Origin: Cherax quadricarinatus
Lineage: Eukaryota; Arthropoda; Malacostraca; Decapoda; Parastacidae
NCBI RefSeq assembly: GCF_038502225.1
Contig: NC_091298.1
Span: 47,527,150-47,591,149, forward strand
Direction of reading: 5' to 3'
Length of the DNA stretch: 64,000 nucleotides
Numbering within the stretch: position 1 is the stretch's first letter; each line of letters starts with the position of its first letter. The notes beneath the pieces were generated by a model, which was not told the origin of the DNA, made no database searches, and worked only from the letters and a program-made list of their open reading frames with translations. Shown here one piece after another: positions 1 through 11,242 of this stretch. Made by a program: the position numbers and the translations under genes.

Positions 1-715
1 GAAGGCATGCACAGTTACTACTATACTAAGAATAGAATACATGACACTTACCTTTATTGAAGATCTGGTAATGATTGATGGGATGGGAGGAGGGGAGAGT
101 GTGGAAGTTGTTATTGTTTAGAAGGGGAATCCCCTTCCATTAGGACTTGGGGTAGCAAGTCCTTTTCCAGGGTTACTTCCCTTTTTCTCTTAATGCCACT
201 AGGACCAGCTTGAGAGTCACTGAACCTCTGTCGCACAACAAATCTGTCCATAGAGCTCTGTACCTCCCGTTCCTTTAAGACTTTCCTAATATGGGCCATA
301 ACATTGTCATTGTACAGGTTGCCAACACGGCTTGCAGTAGCTGTGTCAGGGTGATTGTCATCCATAAAGGTTTGCAGTTCAACCCACTTTGCACACATTT
401 CCTTAATCTCTTTTTTTCAATTCCACACTAATTCTCGCCCTTTTTACCACTAGAAGCTTTCTTGGGGTCCATGGTGACTTATTTTCCAGTTACAAGCACT
501 AAAAACACTGGGATAATGTGAAATGTACCGAATGTATGCATAGATGCAACCGCACTGGCTGGCTTGTAAACACTGGCGCTGAGGCCACACGTGGGACACG
601 TCCCGGACGAATCACGTAAGGCGAGTTTTTTATCATGAGGCGGGGCAAATTTTTTGTGTTCAGATACTTCGTATGGCGATGCGCTCGTAAGGCGGGGGTC
701 CACTGTACCTTGTAT
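1..715 (-). mobile_element. Tigger-A (pogo superfamily) copy, internally deleted
   Basis: This is the minus-strand remnant of a Tigger-A transposon. Codons for the transposase C-terminus (111-398, matching the last ~95 residues of the intact copy at 38514-40310, ending DSPSKQ) are followed within ~20 bp by the transposase start (ATG near 473, MDPKKASS). The whole catalytic core is missing. The right terminal repeat (GGGGGTCCACTG) ends at 715 and is followed by a TA target site. The left end lies outside the window. It is non-autonomous and non-coding. Confidence 0.88.
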
Positions 716-848
716 ATACAGCACTTGCTTTATGGCGTTTTGTTAAGATGGCATTTTTCAGTTATATTGATTATTATTATTTTTGGCAGAAAGCTATCCA
801 GATGAGCTAGCTAAGGTAATTGATGAAGGTGGCATCTCATGATCAGCC

Positions 849-1927
849 TTTAACCGTTTCAGGGTTTTCGACGTACTAGTACGGCTTACGCACCAGGGTT
901 ATTGACGTACTAGAATGCCTAAATTCTAGCGCCTTCAAATCTAGCGAGAGAAAGCTGGTAGGCCTACACATGAAAGAATGGGTCTATGTGGTCAGTGTGC
1001 GCAGTATAAAAAAAATCCTGCAGCACACAGTGCGTGGTGAGAAAAAAAAAACTTTGTGTTTTTGGATTAAAACAGTGACTTTGCACTGTATTTTCATTTG
1101 GTATTTATGGTTGTATTCTAGTTTTCCTGGTCTCATTTGATAGAATGGAAGACATATTACAGAAATTGAGATGATTTTGATTGGTTTCACAATGAAAAGT
1201 ACCTTGAAATTGAGCTCAAAGTAGCAGAAATGTTCAATTTTTACCGAAGTTCAAAAGTAAACAAATCATGCCAAGCGTGCAATACACGTCAACTGGTGAG
1301 TCTAATATTCTCTCACAAGTGCACTGATATTATTTATGCCATTTCTACACTAATGCAGAAGTCTGCATAACAGCAATTCTTCTATTTTTTGTAAGAATAA
1401 AAATTCAAAGTGGAAAGCAAAAGAAATATAAAAGGGGCCTGGGGACATGACTAATGAACAGAGAACTTGTTATTTTAGTGCCAGGAATGTCTGTCTTGTT
1501 TATTCTGGATCCTATTTGGAAATTGGCATCTTCTGAAATGTGTGTGAAATTGGCAAAATTTCCAATTTCTAACCACTTTATTGGATAGTTGAAATTGGTA
1601 AATGGGTGATTTCTTGTACTCATTCGATAGAAAAAAAATGGAGTTCTAGCGAAATAAATGTGATTTTTGTCGACTAGTACACTGGAAATGGCCGAAAATA
1701 GGGCTCAAAGTTAGCAAAATAGCCGATGCGTAAACATTGGCGAGATCGCTAACTTCGTGACAGCATGATTCCGTAAGTTTTCCAGCAAATTTCATACTTT
1801 TGGTGTCATTATAATCAGGAAAAGATTATCTATTATTTTATAAGAAAAAATAACTTTTTTTTTTCTGAAAAATTTTCGACCCTGAGAACAAGTTTAGGAG
1901 AGGGCCTCTCAACCCTGAAAGGGTTAA
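849..1927 (+). mobile_element. piggyBac-type non-autonomous element, copy 1
   Basis: A ~1.08 kb element bounded by TTAA on both sides, with inverted ends of the form CCSTTTCAGGGTT / CCTGAAAGGG. It contains no transposase, but its ends and subterminal sequence resemble those of the autonomous piggyBac at 52529-56636. A 12-bp palindrome CGTACTAGTACG lies at 872-883 and a decayed partner starts at 906. Short open frames inside it are not genes. Confidence 0.85.
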
Positions 1928-1972
1928 TGAGGACTTGCTTCTGCTAGATGAACAAAGAAGGTTACTTCTTGT

Positions 1973-2651
1973 GCAAGAATGGTATATAATACCAACAAGA
2001 TGAAATTAAGACACATGTGCAACATCTGGGTATCTTTATTGTAGACGTTTCGCCACCCAGTGGCTTTATCAATACAAATTCCAGGACATAACTTGAAGAC
2101 AGTAGGACTATATACAGAAGATGAGGTAATCAGTCCCTCAACCTAGGAGTAGGTGTGAAGAGCACCATAGTCGTGGAGATTCTGAAGCAGAAGTAAGGAG
2201 CCTGGCGCTTATATACTAACGTCAGGTGTAGCAGATGAGGGCATAGTCACTGGTAGGCGGGATTCCCCAGTGGAAGTAGGTCCTTCCCAAAGAGATGGGT
2301 TAGTTGTAGTAGTACAACTAACTACAACTACAACTACTACTACAACTGACCCATCTCTTTGGGAAGGACATACTTCCACTGGGGAATCCCGCCTACCAAT
2401 GACTATGCCCTCGTCTGCTACACCTGACGTTCGTATATAAGCGCCAGGCTCCTTACTTCTGCTTCAGAATCTCCACGACTACGGTGCTCTTCGCACCTAC
2501 TCCTAGGTTGAGGGACTGATTACCTCATCTTCTGTATATAGTCCTACTGTCTTCAAGTTATGTCCTGGAATTTGTATTGATAAAGCCACTGGATGGCGAA
2601 ACATCTACAATAAAGATACCCAGATGTTGCACATGTGTCTTAATTTCATCA
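1973..2651. mobile_element. Fold-back element with GAAAC hairpin modules, copy 1
   Basis: Two ~320-bp arms form a near-perfect inverted repeat around ~2325 (the centre is made of TACAACTA-type repeats). Each arm carries the module GCCAC-TGG-(G/A)TGGC-GAAAC, then an AATAAA-like stretch, then TTGCACATGTGTCTTAA at the outer edge. The two arms differ at scattered sites, so each has diverged since formation. No coding sequence. The same module recurs at 14.1, 17.4, 48.5 and 58.5 kb. A Penelope-type terminal repeat is one possible identity, but no reverse transcriptase is present. Confidence 0.75.
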
Positions 2652-2875
2652 AGGTTACTTCTTCTAAAATGTTCGATCATCACTCGCTATAAGCAAAGGA
2701 TGAAAATATTTTAAAGTTAGCAATACATTACTGCATTATTTTTACTGTTGCATCATTTTTTAGGGCTAGTGCTTAATAAATGAGAGCGTGAACAAGTTTT
2801 TAGTCTTTTACATGCACTGGCAAGTGAAAAAAAAGCTGTGATTCGCTTTTTTGCGGCAGTCTGGAACTTAACCTT
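2652..2875. other. Unassigned AT-rich sequence
   Basis: I see no gene, repeat edge or motif here that I can support. Confidence 0.5.
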
Positions 2876-3700
2876 TCAGATTCAAATTCAAAGTTTATTC
2901 TCTATAAGGATTACAATGCTGAGTTTACATATTTTGGTTATTGTGTGGTTTACATGTAGTAAAATACTAATTACAGAGGGTGCCACTAGAACACCTAGCA
3001 TGGCTAGGCATTTTGGGCAGACTTAGATTAATTCTTAACTTTAAAATATTACAAATTATGAGGTAAGTTGGTATTATGGCTAAGTGACTAAATACTAGTT
3101 TGTGAGTTTAGCAATGTGAATGCTTTTGTTTTGGCACAATGCATAGTTTCAGTATTGGAGTATCACAGGCCAACTTATAACTAGTTAGGATTCATTATTT
3201 TAAGATTGAGATTGATATTTATGTTTATGGTCAAATGGGTGTGTGAGTGTAAGTGTGAATCACCAGGTGGTATTCGTGTAATTAGTTGACGGGGTGTATC
3301 AGGGAGATAAGATGTTTTCTAATGGTAGTTTTGAAGGTGATGAATGTGTCTGCAGTTCTAGTTTTCAGGTAGGGTGTTCCAGATTTTAGGGCCTTTGACA
3401 TACATTGAATTTTTGTGAAGGTTTAGTCAGACATGGGGAATGTTATAGAGATGTTTGTGTCTGGTGTTATGCCTGTGGGTTCTGTCACAACTATCAAGAA
3501 AGCATTTTAGGTCAAGGTTAATATTGGAATTTAAGGTCCTGTAGATGTAGATTGCACAGTAGTAAGTGTGGATGTACTGAACAGGGAGTAAGTTTAGATC
3601 TATGAAGAGTGGGGGGGGGGGGGTGTTGTCAGGGATGGGATTTAGTGATTATTCTTACTGCGGCTTTTTGTTGGGTTATTATTGTCTTTAGGTGTTAGGT
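2876..3700 (-). mobile_element. LINE-B 3' fragment (copy 1)
   Basis: Read on the minus strand, this is the decayed C-terminus of a non-LTR retrotransposon ORF2. It includes an 'HNTRH...P.V...KGP.IWN' block, typical of the region after the reverse transcriptase in CR1/jockey-type LINEs. It is ~90% similar by eye to the copy at 5108-5858. A G-run interrupts it near 3610. It is 5'-truncated and carries stops. A short piece of the 'GTCATACAG' repeat (see 9860) follows at ~3745-3805. Confidence 0.75.
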
Positions 3701-3804
3701 ATTTCTGTATTATTATTATATTTAGGTGGGGAAGTGCTAATTATGTAGGGAGCCATATAGTGCTTGGGGAAATGGGAGGGAATCATAGTTGATCCAAGAA
3801 GGGA

Positions 3805-5107
3805 AAAATATGTTCAGTTCCAAAAATTTGGTCATCCCAAAAATCTTGGATAGTATTCTAACTCCACAAGACTTTGAAGAGGCAATTAATGACATGCTTA
3901 TGCACTCTGCCCCAGGCCCAGACTCGTGGAACTCAGTGTTCATCAAAAATTGCAAGAAGCCCCTATCGTGTGCCTTCAGCATTTTATGGAGAGGGAGCAT
4001 AGACACAGGGGTCATCCCACACCCACTAAAAACAACAGACATAGCCCCACTCCACAAAGGTGGCAGTAAAGCAATTGCAAAGAACTACAGACCGATAGCA
4101 CTAACATCCCATATCATAAAAATCTTTGAAAGGGTTATAAGAAGCAAGATTGCCAACCACCTAAATACCCATCAGTTACACAACCCAGGGCAACATGGGT
4201 TCAGAGCAGGTCACTCCTGCCTGTCCCAGCTACTGGACCACTATCACAAGGTCCTGAATGCTGTAGAGGATAAACAAAATACAGATGTAGTATACACAGA
4301 CTTTGCAAAAGCTTTCGACAAGTTTGACCATGGTGTAATAGCACACAAAATGAGTGATAAAGGAATAACGGGAAAAGTTGGTAGATGGATCTACAGCTTC
4401 CTGACAAACAGAACACAAAGAGTAATAGTAAACAGAGTAAAGTCCCAGGCAGCCATGGTAAAAAGCTCTCTTCCACAAGACACAGCACTCGCTCCCATTC
4501 TATTCCTCATCCTAATTTCTGACATAGAGATGTAAACCATAGCTCTATGTCTTCCTTTGCGGATGATACCCGGATTACCATGGCAGTGACCTCCATTGAA
4601 GACGCCACGAGACTCCAAGCAGAAATCAACCAAATCTTTGAATGGGCCACTCAAAACAATATGAAGTTCAACGAGGAGAAATTTCAACTACTTAGATATG
4701 GGAAACTTAAAGAAATTAAAAATGTGTCAGGGTATACAACAAATTCTAACCATACAATAGAGCGGAAGAGTAATGTGAAGGACCTGGGAGTGATAAGGTC
4801 AGAGGATCTCGCCTTCAGAGACCACAACAATGTATCTACCTTATACACTAGGAAAATGATAGGATGGATAATGAGAACCTTCAAAACTAGGGACACCAAA
4901 CCCATGATGATTCTCTTCAAATCGCTTGTGGTCTCTAGGCTGGAATACTGCAGTACACTAACAGGCCCTTTCAAGGCTGGCGACATTGCAGACCTGGAGA
5001 GTGTACAAAGAACTTTCCTGGCACACATAAGTACGATAAGGCACCTAAACTACTGGGAACAGTTGTAGGTCCCTGATTTGTATTCCCTCGAACGCAGGCG
5101 AAAGAGA
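3805..5107 (+). pseudogene. LINE-A reverse transcriptase fragment, frameshifted
   Basis: Partial ORF of the LINE-A family. 3805-4534 covers the RT region from 'HSAPGPDSWNS' through 'YTDFAKAFDK' to 'LISDIEM'. A small deletion at ~4527-4534 shifts the frame, and the FADD catalytic motif resumes in the next frame (4547-5068). It aligns with residues ~895-1300 of the intact copy at 21367-25683. The 5' half (zinc fingers, endonuclease) is absent. The copy is split by a LINE-B insertion at ~5108 and continues at ~5859. Confidence 0.9.
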
Positions 5108-5858
5108 TCAATCAATCAATCAAGTTTATTCTCTATAAGGATTACAATGCGGGGTTTACAGATTTTGGATATTGTGTGGTTTACATGTTATAAAATACTA
5201 ATTACAGAGGGGGCCACTAGGACACCTAGCATGGCTAAGCATTTCGGGCAGACTTAGATTAATTCTTAACTCTAAATTATTACAAATTATGGAGTAAGTT
5301 GGTATTATGGCTAAGTGACTAAATCATAGTTTGTGAGTTTAGCAATGTGAATGCTTTTGTTTTTGCACAGTACATAGTTTCTATATTGGAGTATCAGAGG
5401 CAAACTTATGACTAGTTAGGATTCATTATTTTAAGATTAAGGTTCGTATTTCTGTATTTATAATCAAATGGGTGAGTGAGTAAGTGTGAACCACCAGGTG
5501 GTTTTCATGTAGTTAGTTGCCGGGGTGTATCAGGGAGATAAGATGTTTTCTAACGGTAGTTTTGAAGGTGGTGAATGTGTCTGCAGTTCTAGAGTTTTCA
5601 GGTAGGGTGTTTCAGATTTTAGGGCCTTTGACATACATTGAATTTTTGTAAAGGTTTAGTTGGACATGGGGAATATCATAGAGATGTTTGTGTCTGGTGT
5701 TATGCCTGTAGGTCCTGTCACAACTATCAAGAAAGCATTTTAGGTCAAGGTTAATATTGGAATTTAAGGTCCTGTAGATGTAGATTGCACAGTAGTAAGT
5801 GTGGATGTACTGAACAGGGAGTAAGTTTAGATCTATGAAGAGTGGGAGGGGATGTTGC
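5108..5858 (-). mobile_element. LINE-B 3' fragment (copy 2), nested in LINE-A
   Basis: Nearly the same sequence as 2876-3640, inserted antisense into the LINE-A copy. Its 3' end lies at the left, where an (AATC)n run at 5110-5125 forms a short microsatellite-like tail, as in CR1/L2-type elements. LINE-A coding sequence breaks off after 'CGCAGGCGAAAGAGA' and resumes with 'AGGTACATCAT' on the far side, so this insertion is younger than the LINE-A copy. Confidence 0.82.
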
Positions 5859-6290
5859 CAGGTACATCATATTATACACTTGGAAGGTCCTGGAGGGATT
5901 GGTACCAAACCTGCCCACGAAAATCACTCCCTATGGAAGCAAAAGACTCTGCAGGAGATGCAACATTCCCCTGATGAAAAGCAGGGGTGCCACGAGTACA
6001 CTAAGATCAACATAATAAGTGTCTGGGGTCCAAGACTGTTCAATTGCCTCCCAGCATACATAAGGGGGATTACCAATAGACCCCTGGCTGTCTTCAAGAA
6101 GGCACTGGACAGGCACCTAAAGCCAGTACCTGACCAACTGGGCTGTGGTTTGTACATCAGCTTGCATGCAGCCAGCAGTAACAGCCTGGTTGATCAGACC
6201 CTGATCCACCATGAGGCCTGGTCTCAGATCGGGCCGCAGGGGCGTTGACCCCCCGAAACCCACTCCAGGTAAGAGTCTCTCACTGGCCAA
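5859..6290 (+). pseudogene. LINE-A 3' part, continuation of 3805-5107
   Basis: C-terminal LINE-A coding sequence with frameshifts. It includes the family signature 'FNCLPAYIRGITNRPLAVF' (6034-6090) and 'SNSLVDQ', a stop at 6246, and the family's 3' end with one CTCCAGGTAA unit. It is degenerate relative to the intact copy. Confidence 0.9.
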
Positions 6291-6710
6291 GTCTTCAATT
6301 GTTGACTCTCTTAGTGTGTGGGAGAATGGTGAGACAATTTTTAATACTGTGTTGATACATTCTTATACTTCCCTACTTTATTTGAGGCAGAATTTTAAAA
6401 CAAAACCCAAAAGTGAACTGGAACACTTCCACTGGACGAGCTAAGCTTCATATTTAGGGCTCACCCAAGCACCATTAAGTGAAAAAAAAAATTCTTTATG
6501 ATCAAATTCTCATCTACAATCTTAATGCTAGGTCAATTTGGTTGTTTCTTCTTTAACCCAGCATTAGCCAAAAGTTTCCAAGGATAGTGCGCCTAGTAAT
6601 TCACAGTACTCCATCCATCTTCTTGTTAGTACCAAAATTGATGCTTTGAGCATCCTCCTTAGTTTAGTTACGTCTTTTTAGGAGTGCTCTATCTGCCATT
6701 TGGGTAGGAC
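6291..6710. other. Unassigned sequence
   Basis: No supported gene or repeat. The only edge is the target-site copy ACAATGATTTC at 6711-6721, which belongs to the next element. Confidence 0.5.
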
Positions 6711-6721
6711 ACAATGATTTC

Positions 6722-7092
6722 GCATGCCTGCTGGAAGTCCAAGCCCCCCTTGTGTGCGAGGGGCTTGGACTTCCAGCAGGCATGCGTGAGCGTGTTTGAT
6801 AGGAGTGAATGGAGACAAATGGTTTTTAATACTTGACGTGCTGTTGGAGTGTGAGCAAAGTAACATTTATGAAGGGATTCAGGGAAACCGGCAGGCCGGA
6901 CTTGAGTCCTGGAGATGGGAAGTACAGTGCCTGCACTCTGAAGGAGGGGTGTTAATGTTGCAGTTTAAAAACTGTAGTGTAAAGCACCCTTCTGGCAAGA
7001 CAGTGATGGAGTGAATGATGGTGAAAGTTTTTCTTTTTCGGGCCACCCTGCCTTGGTGGGAATCGGCCGGTGTGATAATAAAAAAAAATAAA
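6722..7092 (+). mobile_element. LINE-E 3' end with 5' inversion
   Basis: The 3' end of LINE-E (same sequence as the minus-strand copy at 53801-54964), ending in the tail GGGCCACCCTGCCTTGG followed by AATAA and poly(A). An 11-bp direct repeat ACAATGATTTC flanks it (6711-6721 and 7093-7103), proving insertion by target-primed reverse transcription. The first ~31 bp are an inverted copy of the sequence that follows (palindrome around 6750), which fits twin priming. Non-coding. Confidence 0.9.
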
Positions 7093-7213
7093 ACAATGAT
7101 TTCCCCTACATTTTGTAAACCGTGTTGCCTTTATTCCACTGAAGACCATTCGTATTATTCTTGTTAGCACCCTATGTATATGCAAGAATTCAGACCCTAA
7201 TATTATTTCTGTA

Positions 7214-8134
7214 TTAACCCTTTGGGGGTTTCGGACGTACTAGTACGTCTTATGACCCAGGGTTTTTGACATACTAGTACGTCTAAATTCTAGCGCCCTC
7301 AAATCTAGTGAGAGAAAGCTGGTAGGCCTACATATGAAAGAATGGGTCTATATGGTCAGTGTGCGCAGTATAAAAAAAAATCCTGCAGCACACAGTGCGT
7401 AATGAGAAAAAAAAAACTTTGACCGTGTTTTTGGATTAAAACAGCGACTTTGCACTGTATTTTCGTATGGTATTTATTGTTGTATTCTAGTTTTCTTGGT
7501 CTTATTTTATAGAATGGAAGACATTACAGAAATTGAGATGATTTTGACTGGTTTTACAATGAAAAGTACCTTGAAATTGAGCTCAAAGTAGCAGAAATGT
7601 TTGATTTTTACCAAAGTTCAAAAGTAAACAAGTCATGCCAAGTGTCCAATACACATCAACTGGTGAGTCTAATATTCTTTCACAAGTGTGCTGATATTAT
7701 TTATACCAGTAATCTGCATAACAGTAAATCTTATTTTTTTTTTGTAAGAATAAAAATTCAAAGTGGAAAGCCAAAGAAATATAAGAGGGGCCTGGAGATG
7801 TGACTAATGAACAGAGAACTTGTTATTTTAATGCTAGGAATGTCTTCCTTGTTTATTCTGGACCCTATTCGGAAATTGGCATCTTTTTAAATTTGTGTGA
7901 AATTGTACTCATTCGATAGAAAAAAATAGAGTTCTAGCGAAATAGTTATGATTTTTATTGACTAGTACACTGGAATTGGCCAAAAATAGGGCTCAAAGTG
8001 GGCAAAGTCGCCGATGTGTAAACATCGTCGAGACTGCTAACTTCGCGAGAGCATAATTCCGTAAGTTTTCCATCAAATTTCATACTTTTGGTGTCAGAAA
8101 ATCTTTTCCCGATCATAATATCTTTTCATAAGAA

Positions 8135-8166
<32 letters not shown>

Positions 8167-8221
8167 GGCCGACCCTGAGAACAAATCTTTGAGAGAGGAC
8201 CTGTCGACCCCGAAGGGTTAA
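7214..8221 (+). mobile_element. piggyBac-type non-autonomous element, copy 2
   Basis: A 1.0 kb element flanked by TTAA, with ends CCCTTTGGGGGTTTCGG / CGACCCCGAAGGG. Paired palindromes lie at 7236-7247 (CGTACTAGTACG) and 7270-7281 (CATACTAGTACG). It is close to the copies at 849 and 41236. A T-run lies at 8137-8160. No transposase. Confidence 0.9.
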
Positions 8222-9292
8222 ACTCAAAATTGCATGCAGAATTTAGTCCCTTCATTATGGGATTGCCTGGATACTCTGCCTCTGATACACAGTTTGCAAT
8301 CACTGCCTTCATGATCCTACAGCCTACGGAATTATCACTGGTATTAATAAAACTTTCATTGTACATTTAGTTGTCACCCATCTAAGTTGTTTCCTTTAAA
8401 TCATTATCTTAAGAATTGTAGAAACCCGTTTATCTTCCCTTCCCAGTGGTTCAAGTAGGCTTTCTGCGGTGTTCCTCCATTCTCATGTTCTTAAAACCAA
8501 TCCAAATTTTCCATTAAGCAGGATGCAGCAGTTTCTAGAATTTGAAGGCAATCAGAAGTGTCATTCTCAGGTTATCGCATGGACACTATGCTATAAAACT
8601 GGCCAGTTTTAACCTACACATCAAAAATGATCCCAGACCTTTCTTTGGGTTAAATGATTCAGCACCTGTAAGTTGGATATCATTCAGAAAAACTTTGAAA
8701 TTATTGAAGAAAAATAAAATAAAATAAAATTGGCATCTACAGTCTATTGAGACAGATATACTGACATTGAAAATTTGAAGGGGATCAGAAGAGGCAATCC
8801 TAAATTAGTGCAAGGATACCATTGAGCTATTTTCATTTTACAACTGATACCTTACCAAGCTCAGACATCAACAGCCCTAAGGTATATACTAATACCCATC
8901 AAGAAGCCATGTAAGCACTCACAGAAGCTAAGAATACATACCCTCTGATGCTTCAGTCTGGCCAGATATACCACTACACTGCTGATCACCAGTAGACTGA
9001 AGGCCACCCCACTCATTTGATAATATTGAGCTCACCACTGAGGCTCACAAGCCACAAGGTAAATCATGAACAGAAGCCTACAAGCTGAGTACTGGCACTT
9101 GCAGACTAGGTCACAATCCACCACCAGAATGCAGTTATGCACATTACTACACAATATAGCATCCATTATTTACTATAGATGCATAATGCAGGTAAAATGT
9201 CACAAAATGCCCCAGACATTCTGAAACAGTGAAATATGCAATAAAAACAAGCTTTCTCTTGTACCAGCATGTTGATTATATTTTGGAAGCAC
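8222..9292. other. Unassigned intergenic sequence
   Basis: No gene or recognised element. It contains an A-rich stretch near 8710-8735 and otherwise unremarkable sequence. Confidence 0.5.
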
Positions 9293-9590
9293 TAAACCTG
9301 TAAGGAGGGGTGTTAATGTTGCAGTTTAAAAACTGTAGTGTAAAGCACCCTTCTGGCAAGACAGTGATGGAGTGAATGATGGTGAAAGTTTTTCTTTTTC
9401 GGGCCACCCTGCCTTGGTGGGAATCAGCCAGTGTGATAATAAAAAAAAATAAACCTGTAAGGGCCATACAACATCTAAGGAATGGGAAGCAATCAGATTC
9501 AATCCAAGGAAATGGAAGAAAAGTCCGATTCCTTGGATAAAGAGCCCCCTCCTCCTCACTAGCATCAAACTTCCCATGAGGGTAGCATGT
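9293..9590 (+). repeat. 'CCTGTAAGGGTCATACAG' repeat, interrupted by a LINE-E tail
   Basis: A short dispersed repeat (consensus TAAACCTGTAAGGGYCATACA, then a CCAAGGAA...TTCCTTGGAT hairpin). A LINE-E 3' fragment (9306-9449) has inserted at its start, duplicating TAAACCTGTAAGG (9293-9305 and 9450-9462). Other copies are at 9860-9965 and 10285-10385, with a piece at ~3745-3805. SINE-like in size, but I cannot see a tRNA-type head. Confidence 0.65.
9306..9449 (+). mobile_element. LINE-E 3'-end fragment with 13-bp target duplication
   Basis: Only the last ~145 bp of LINE-E, ending GGCCACCCTGCCTTGG...ATAATAAAAAAAAA. The 13-bp duplications on both sides show a severely 5'-truncated but genuine retrotransposition. 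Non-coding. Confidence 0.9.
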
Positions 9591-9594
9591 TCAG

Positions 9595-9700
9595 TGAGGC
9601 CAGAAGTAACAGTCTTGTTGATCAGGCCCTGATCCACCATGAGGCCTAGTCATGAACCAGGACATGGAGGCACTGACCCCTGGAAAACCCTCCAGGTAGG
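9595..9700 (+). mobile_element. LINE-A 3'-terminal fragment
   Basis: About 100 bp matching the last codons and 3' end of LINE-A (AACAGTCTTGTTGATCAGGC, then a decayed ACCCTCCAGGTAGG tail). Non-coding relic. Confidence 0.75.
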
Positions 9701-9859
9701 TTGGTGGTTGCCACATTAAACCTCCTGTTTAACATGTACCAGAGGTGTTACCCACCAAATGGCCACAGGTCCATGAGCAGTCCCTGCCTTCCAGATAGGC
9801 AGATTATAATTACATTTATGTGACCATTGTTAGATTAACCAACCAACCTACAGGGAAGC

Positions 9860-9965
9860 CTAAACCTGTAAGGGTCATACAGTGCCTGGCAAATGGGAGG
9901 TAATCAGCTTTGATTCAAGGAAAAGATTCCTTCAATTCCTTGGATCAAGAGCCTTTAATCAGTAT
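9860..9965 (+). repeat. 'CCTGTAAGGGTCATACAG' repeat, second copy
   Basis: Contains AAACCTGTAAGGGTCATACA, then GATTCAAGGAA...TTCCTTGGATCAAGAG, which folds as a short hairpin. A degenerate third copy lies at 10285-10385 (AAGGGGCATATATAGC...). Function unknown. Confidence 0.6.
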
Positions 9966-11242
9966 CAGTGCATTTCCCTGGAAAGGCCAAGAAACTATAA
10001 ATGAGGAGTACATATATGGGTTTGCATATGTAGCCAAGTGCTAAGAAGCTTGTATTAATTAGTGTCTATCCCAGAAATATTTAATAAAATGGATATGGAT
10101 GGTTTGTTGAAATTAAGAAATATAGCACTGTTTGACCTCTTAGAGTTTAGCTCTTAACTTGATTACTGTATATTTTTATTAAAACATTATTGTGTTTTAA
10201 GTTTTTATATGTACAAACATTTGTGAATACATTTTTATGTACAAGTTTACTCAGGAATATTGGAACAAAAAAAGTTATAATAGGAAGTGCTGAATCCATA
10301 AGGGGCATATATAGCACCTGAAGCGGGTAGCTCCAATTAATTGGATTAATGTATGCTAATCCCCCTTTCCTGGAGGGTTTAAAACCTAATAGATATTGGC
10401 AATCCATTTAGCTAAATAAGAATAGTGTATGAATATATACTGTCATTCATTATAAACAATGTATAATAAATCAACAAAATATATAGCATGCAATATACAG
10501 ATGTATAGGAATAGGCAGAATGGCTTTGGAAGTGATTACTGATACTTACTGGTACATGTGTATTAGGTTTACAGCTTATAAACTGCAGGTAGATCACTAA
10601 GGCTAAAATTCATCCCTCTACTAATATCAAGATTACCTTAATTCCTAAACTAGGGATTTAAGTAACCTCTGTATACACATTATGCTTTATAGCAAAAAGC
10701 CACACTTAATTTTCTCAAAAATAATTTTTTATATTTACTGTGGATGAGATATATTTGAGATATATGGTATGAATTCTCTCTTATCTAGGCCAAAATTTAC
10801 TGCTCACAGCTTATCTGAATGAGCTGTGCTCAAAACAGAGATCTACACAAGGGACCCCGGCATCACGTTGATCTACATGATGGCCATGGAAAGGGTTCAG
10901 TTGTCTCTGATGGAAACGACACATTGAAGAATATGTATACATGAACATTACTGTAATCATTGGTAGCAACAGAGGAGGAAGAAGCTGAAGCCACCATAAA
11001 CTCCATCCATCTCCAAATAAAAATAAGAGAGCTTCAAGATTCCTCTGCCTAATCCCCTTTCCAACCAAATTGCTACCCCTATATAGAAATTCTGGAGCTA
11101 CCCCTGATTAATGTTTTCATAAACATATACAGTATAAAGATTTAAATATTAATAAATGATATAATGTTACTTTTCACTAACATTAATTTCTTACAAACAT
11201 TAATACCTTTCTTATCATAATTGCTAAAGTGAAGTGAAAAGC
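9966..11242 (-). other. FBXO7 3' flank, possible 3' UTR
   Basis: Sequence downstream of the FBXO7 stop codon on the minus strand. A canonical AATAAA on that strand sits at 10175-10180 (TTTATT as read), about 1.06 kb after the stop, and would make 10.15-11.24 kb the 3' UTR. The degenerate repeat at 10285-10385 would then lie inside the transcript. No other gene is visible. The UTR limits are an inference. Confidence 0.4.
10175..10180 (-). terminator. Candidate poly(A) signal of FBXO7
   Basis: AATAAA on the minus strand, the clearest such signal I see downstream of the FBXO7 stop codon. In AT-rich DNA this hexamer is common by chance. Confidence 0.35.
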
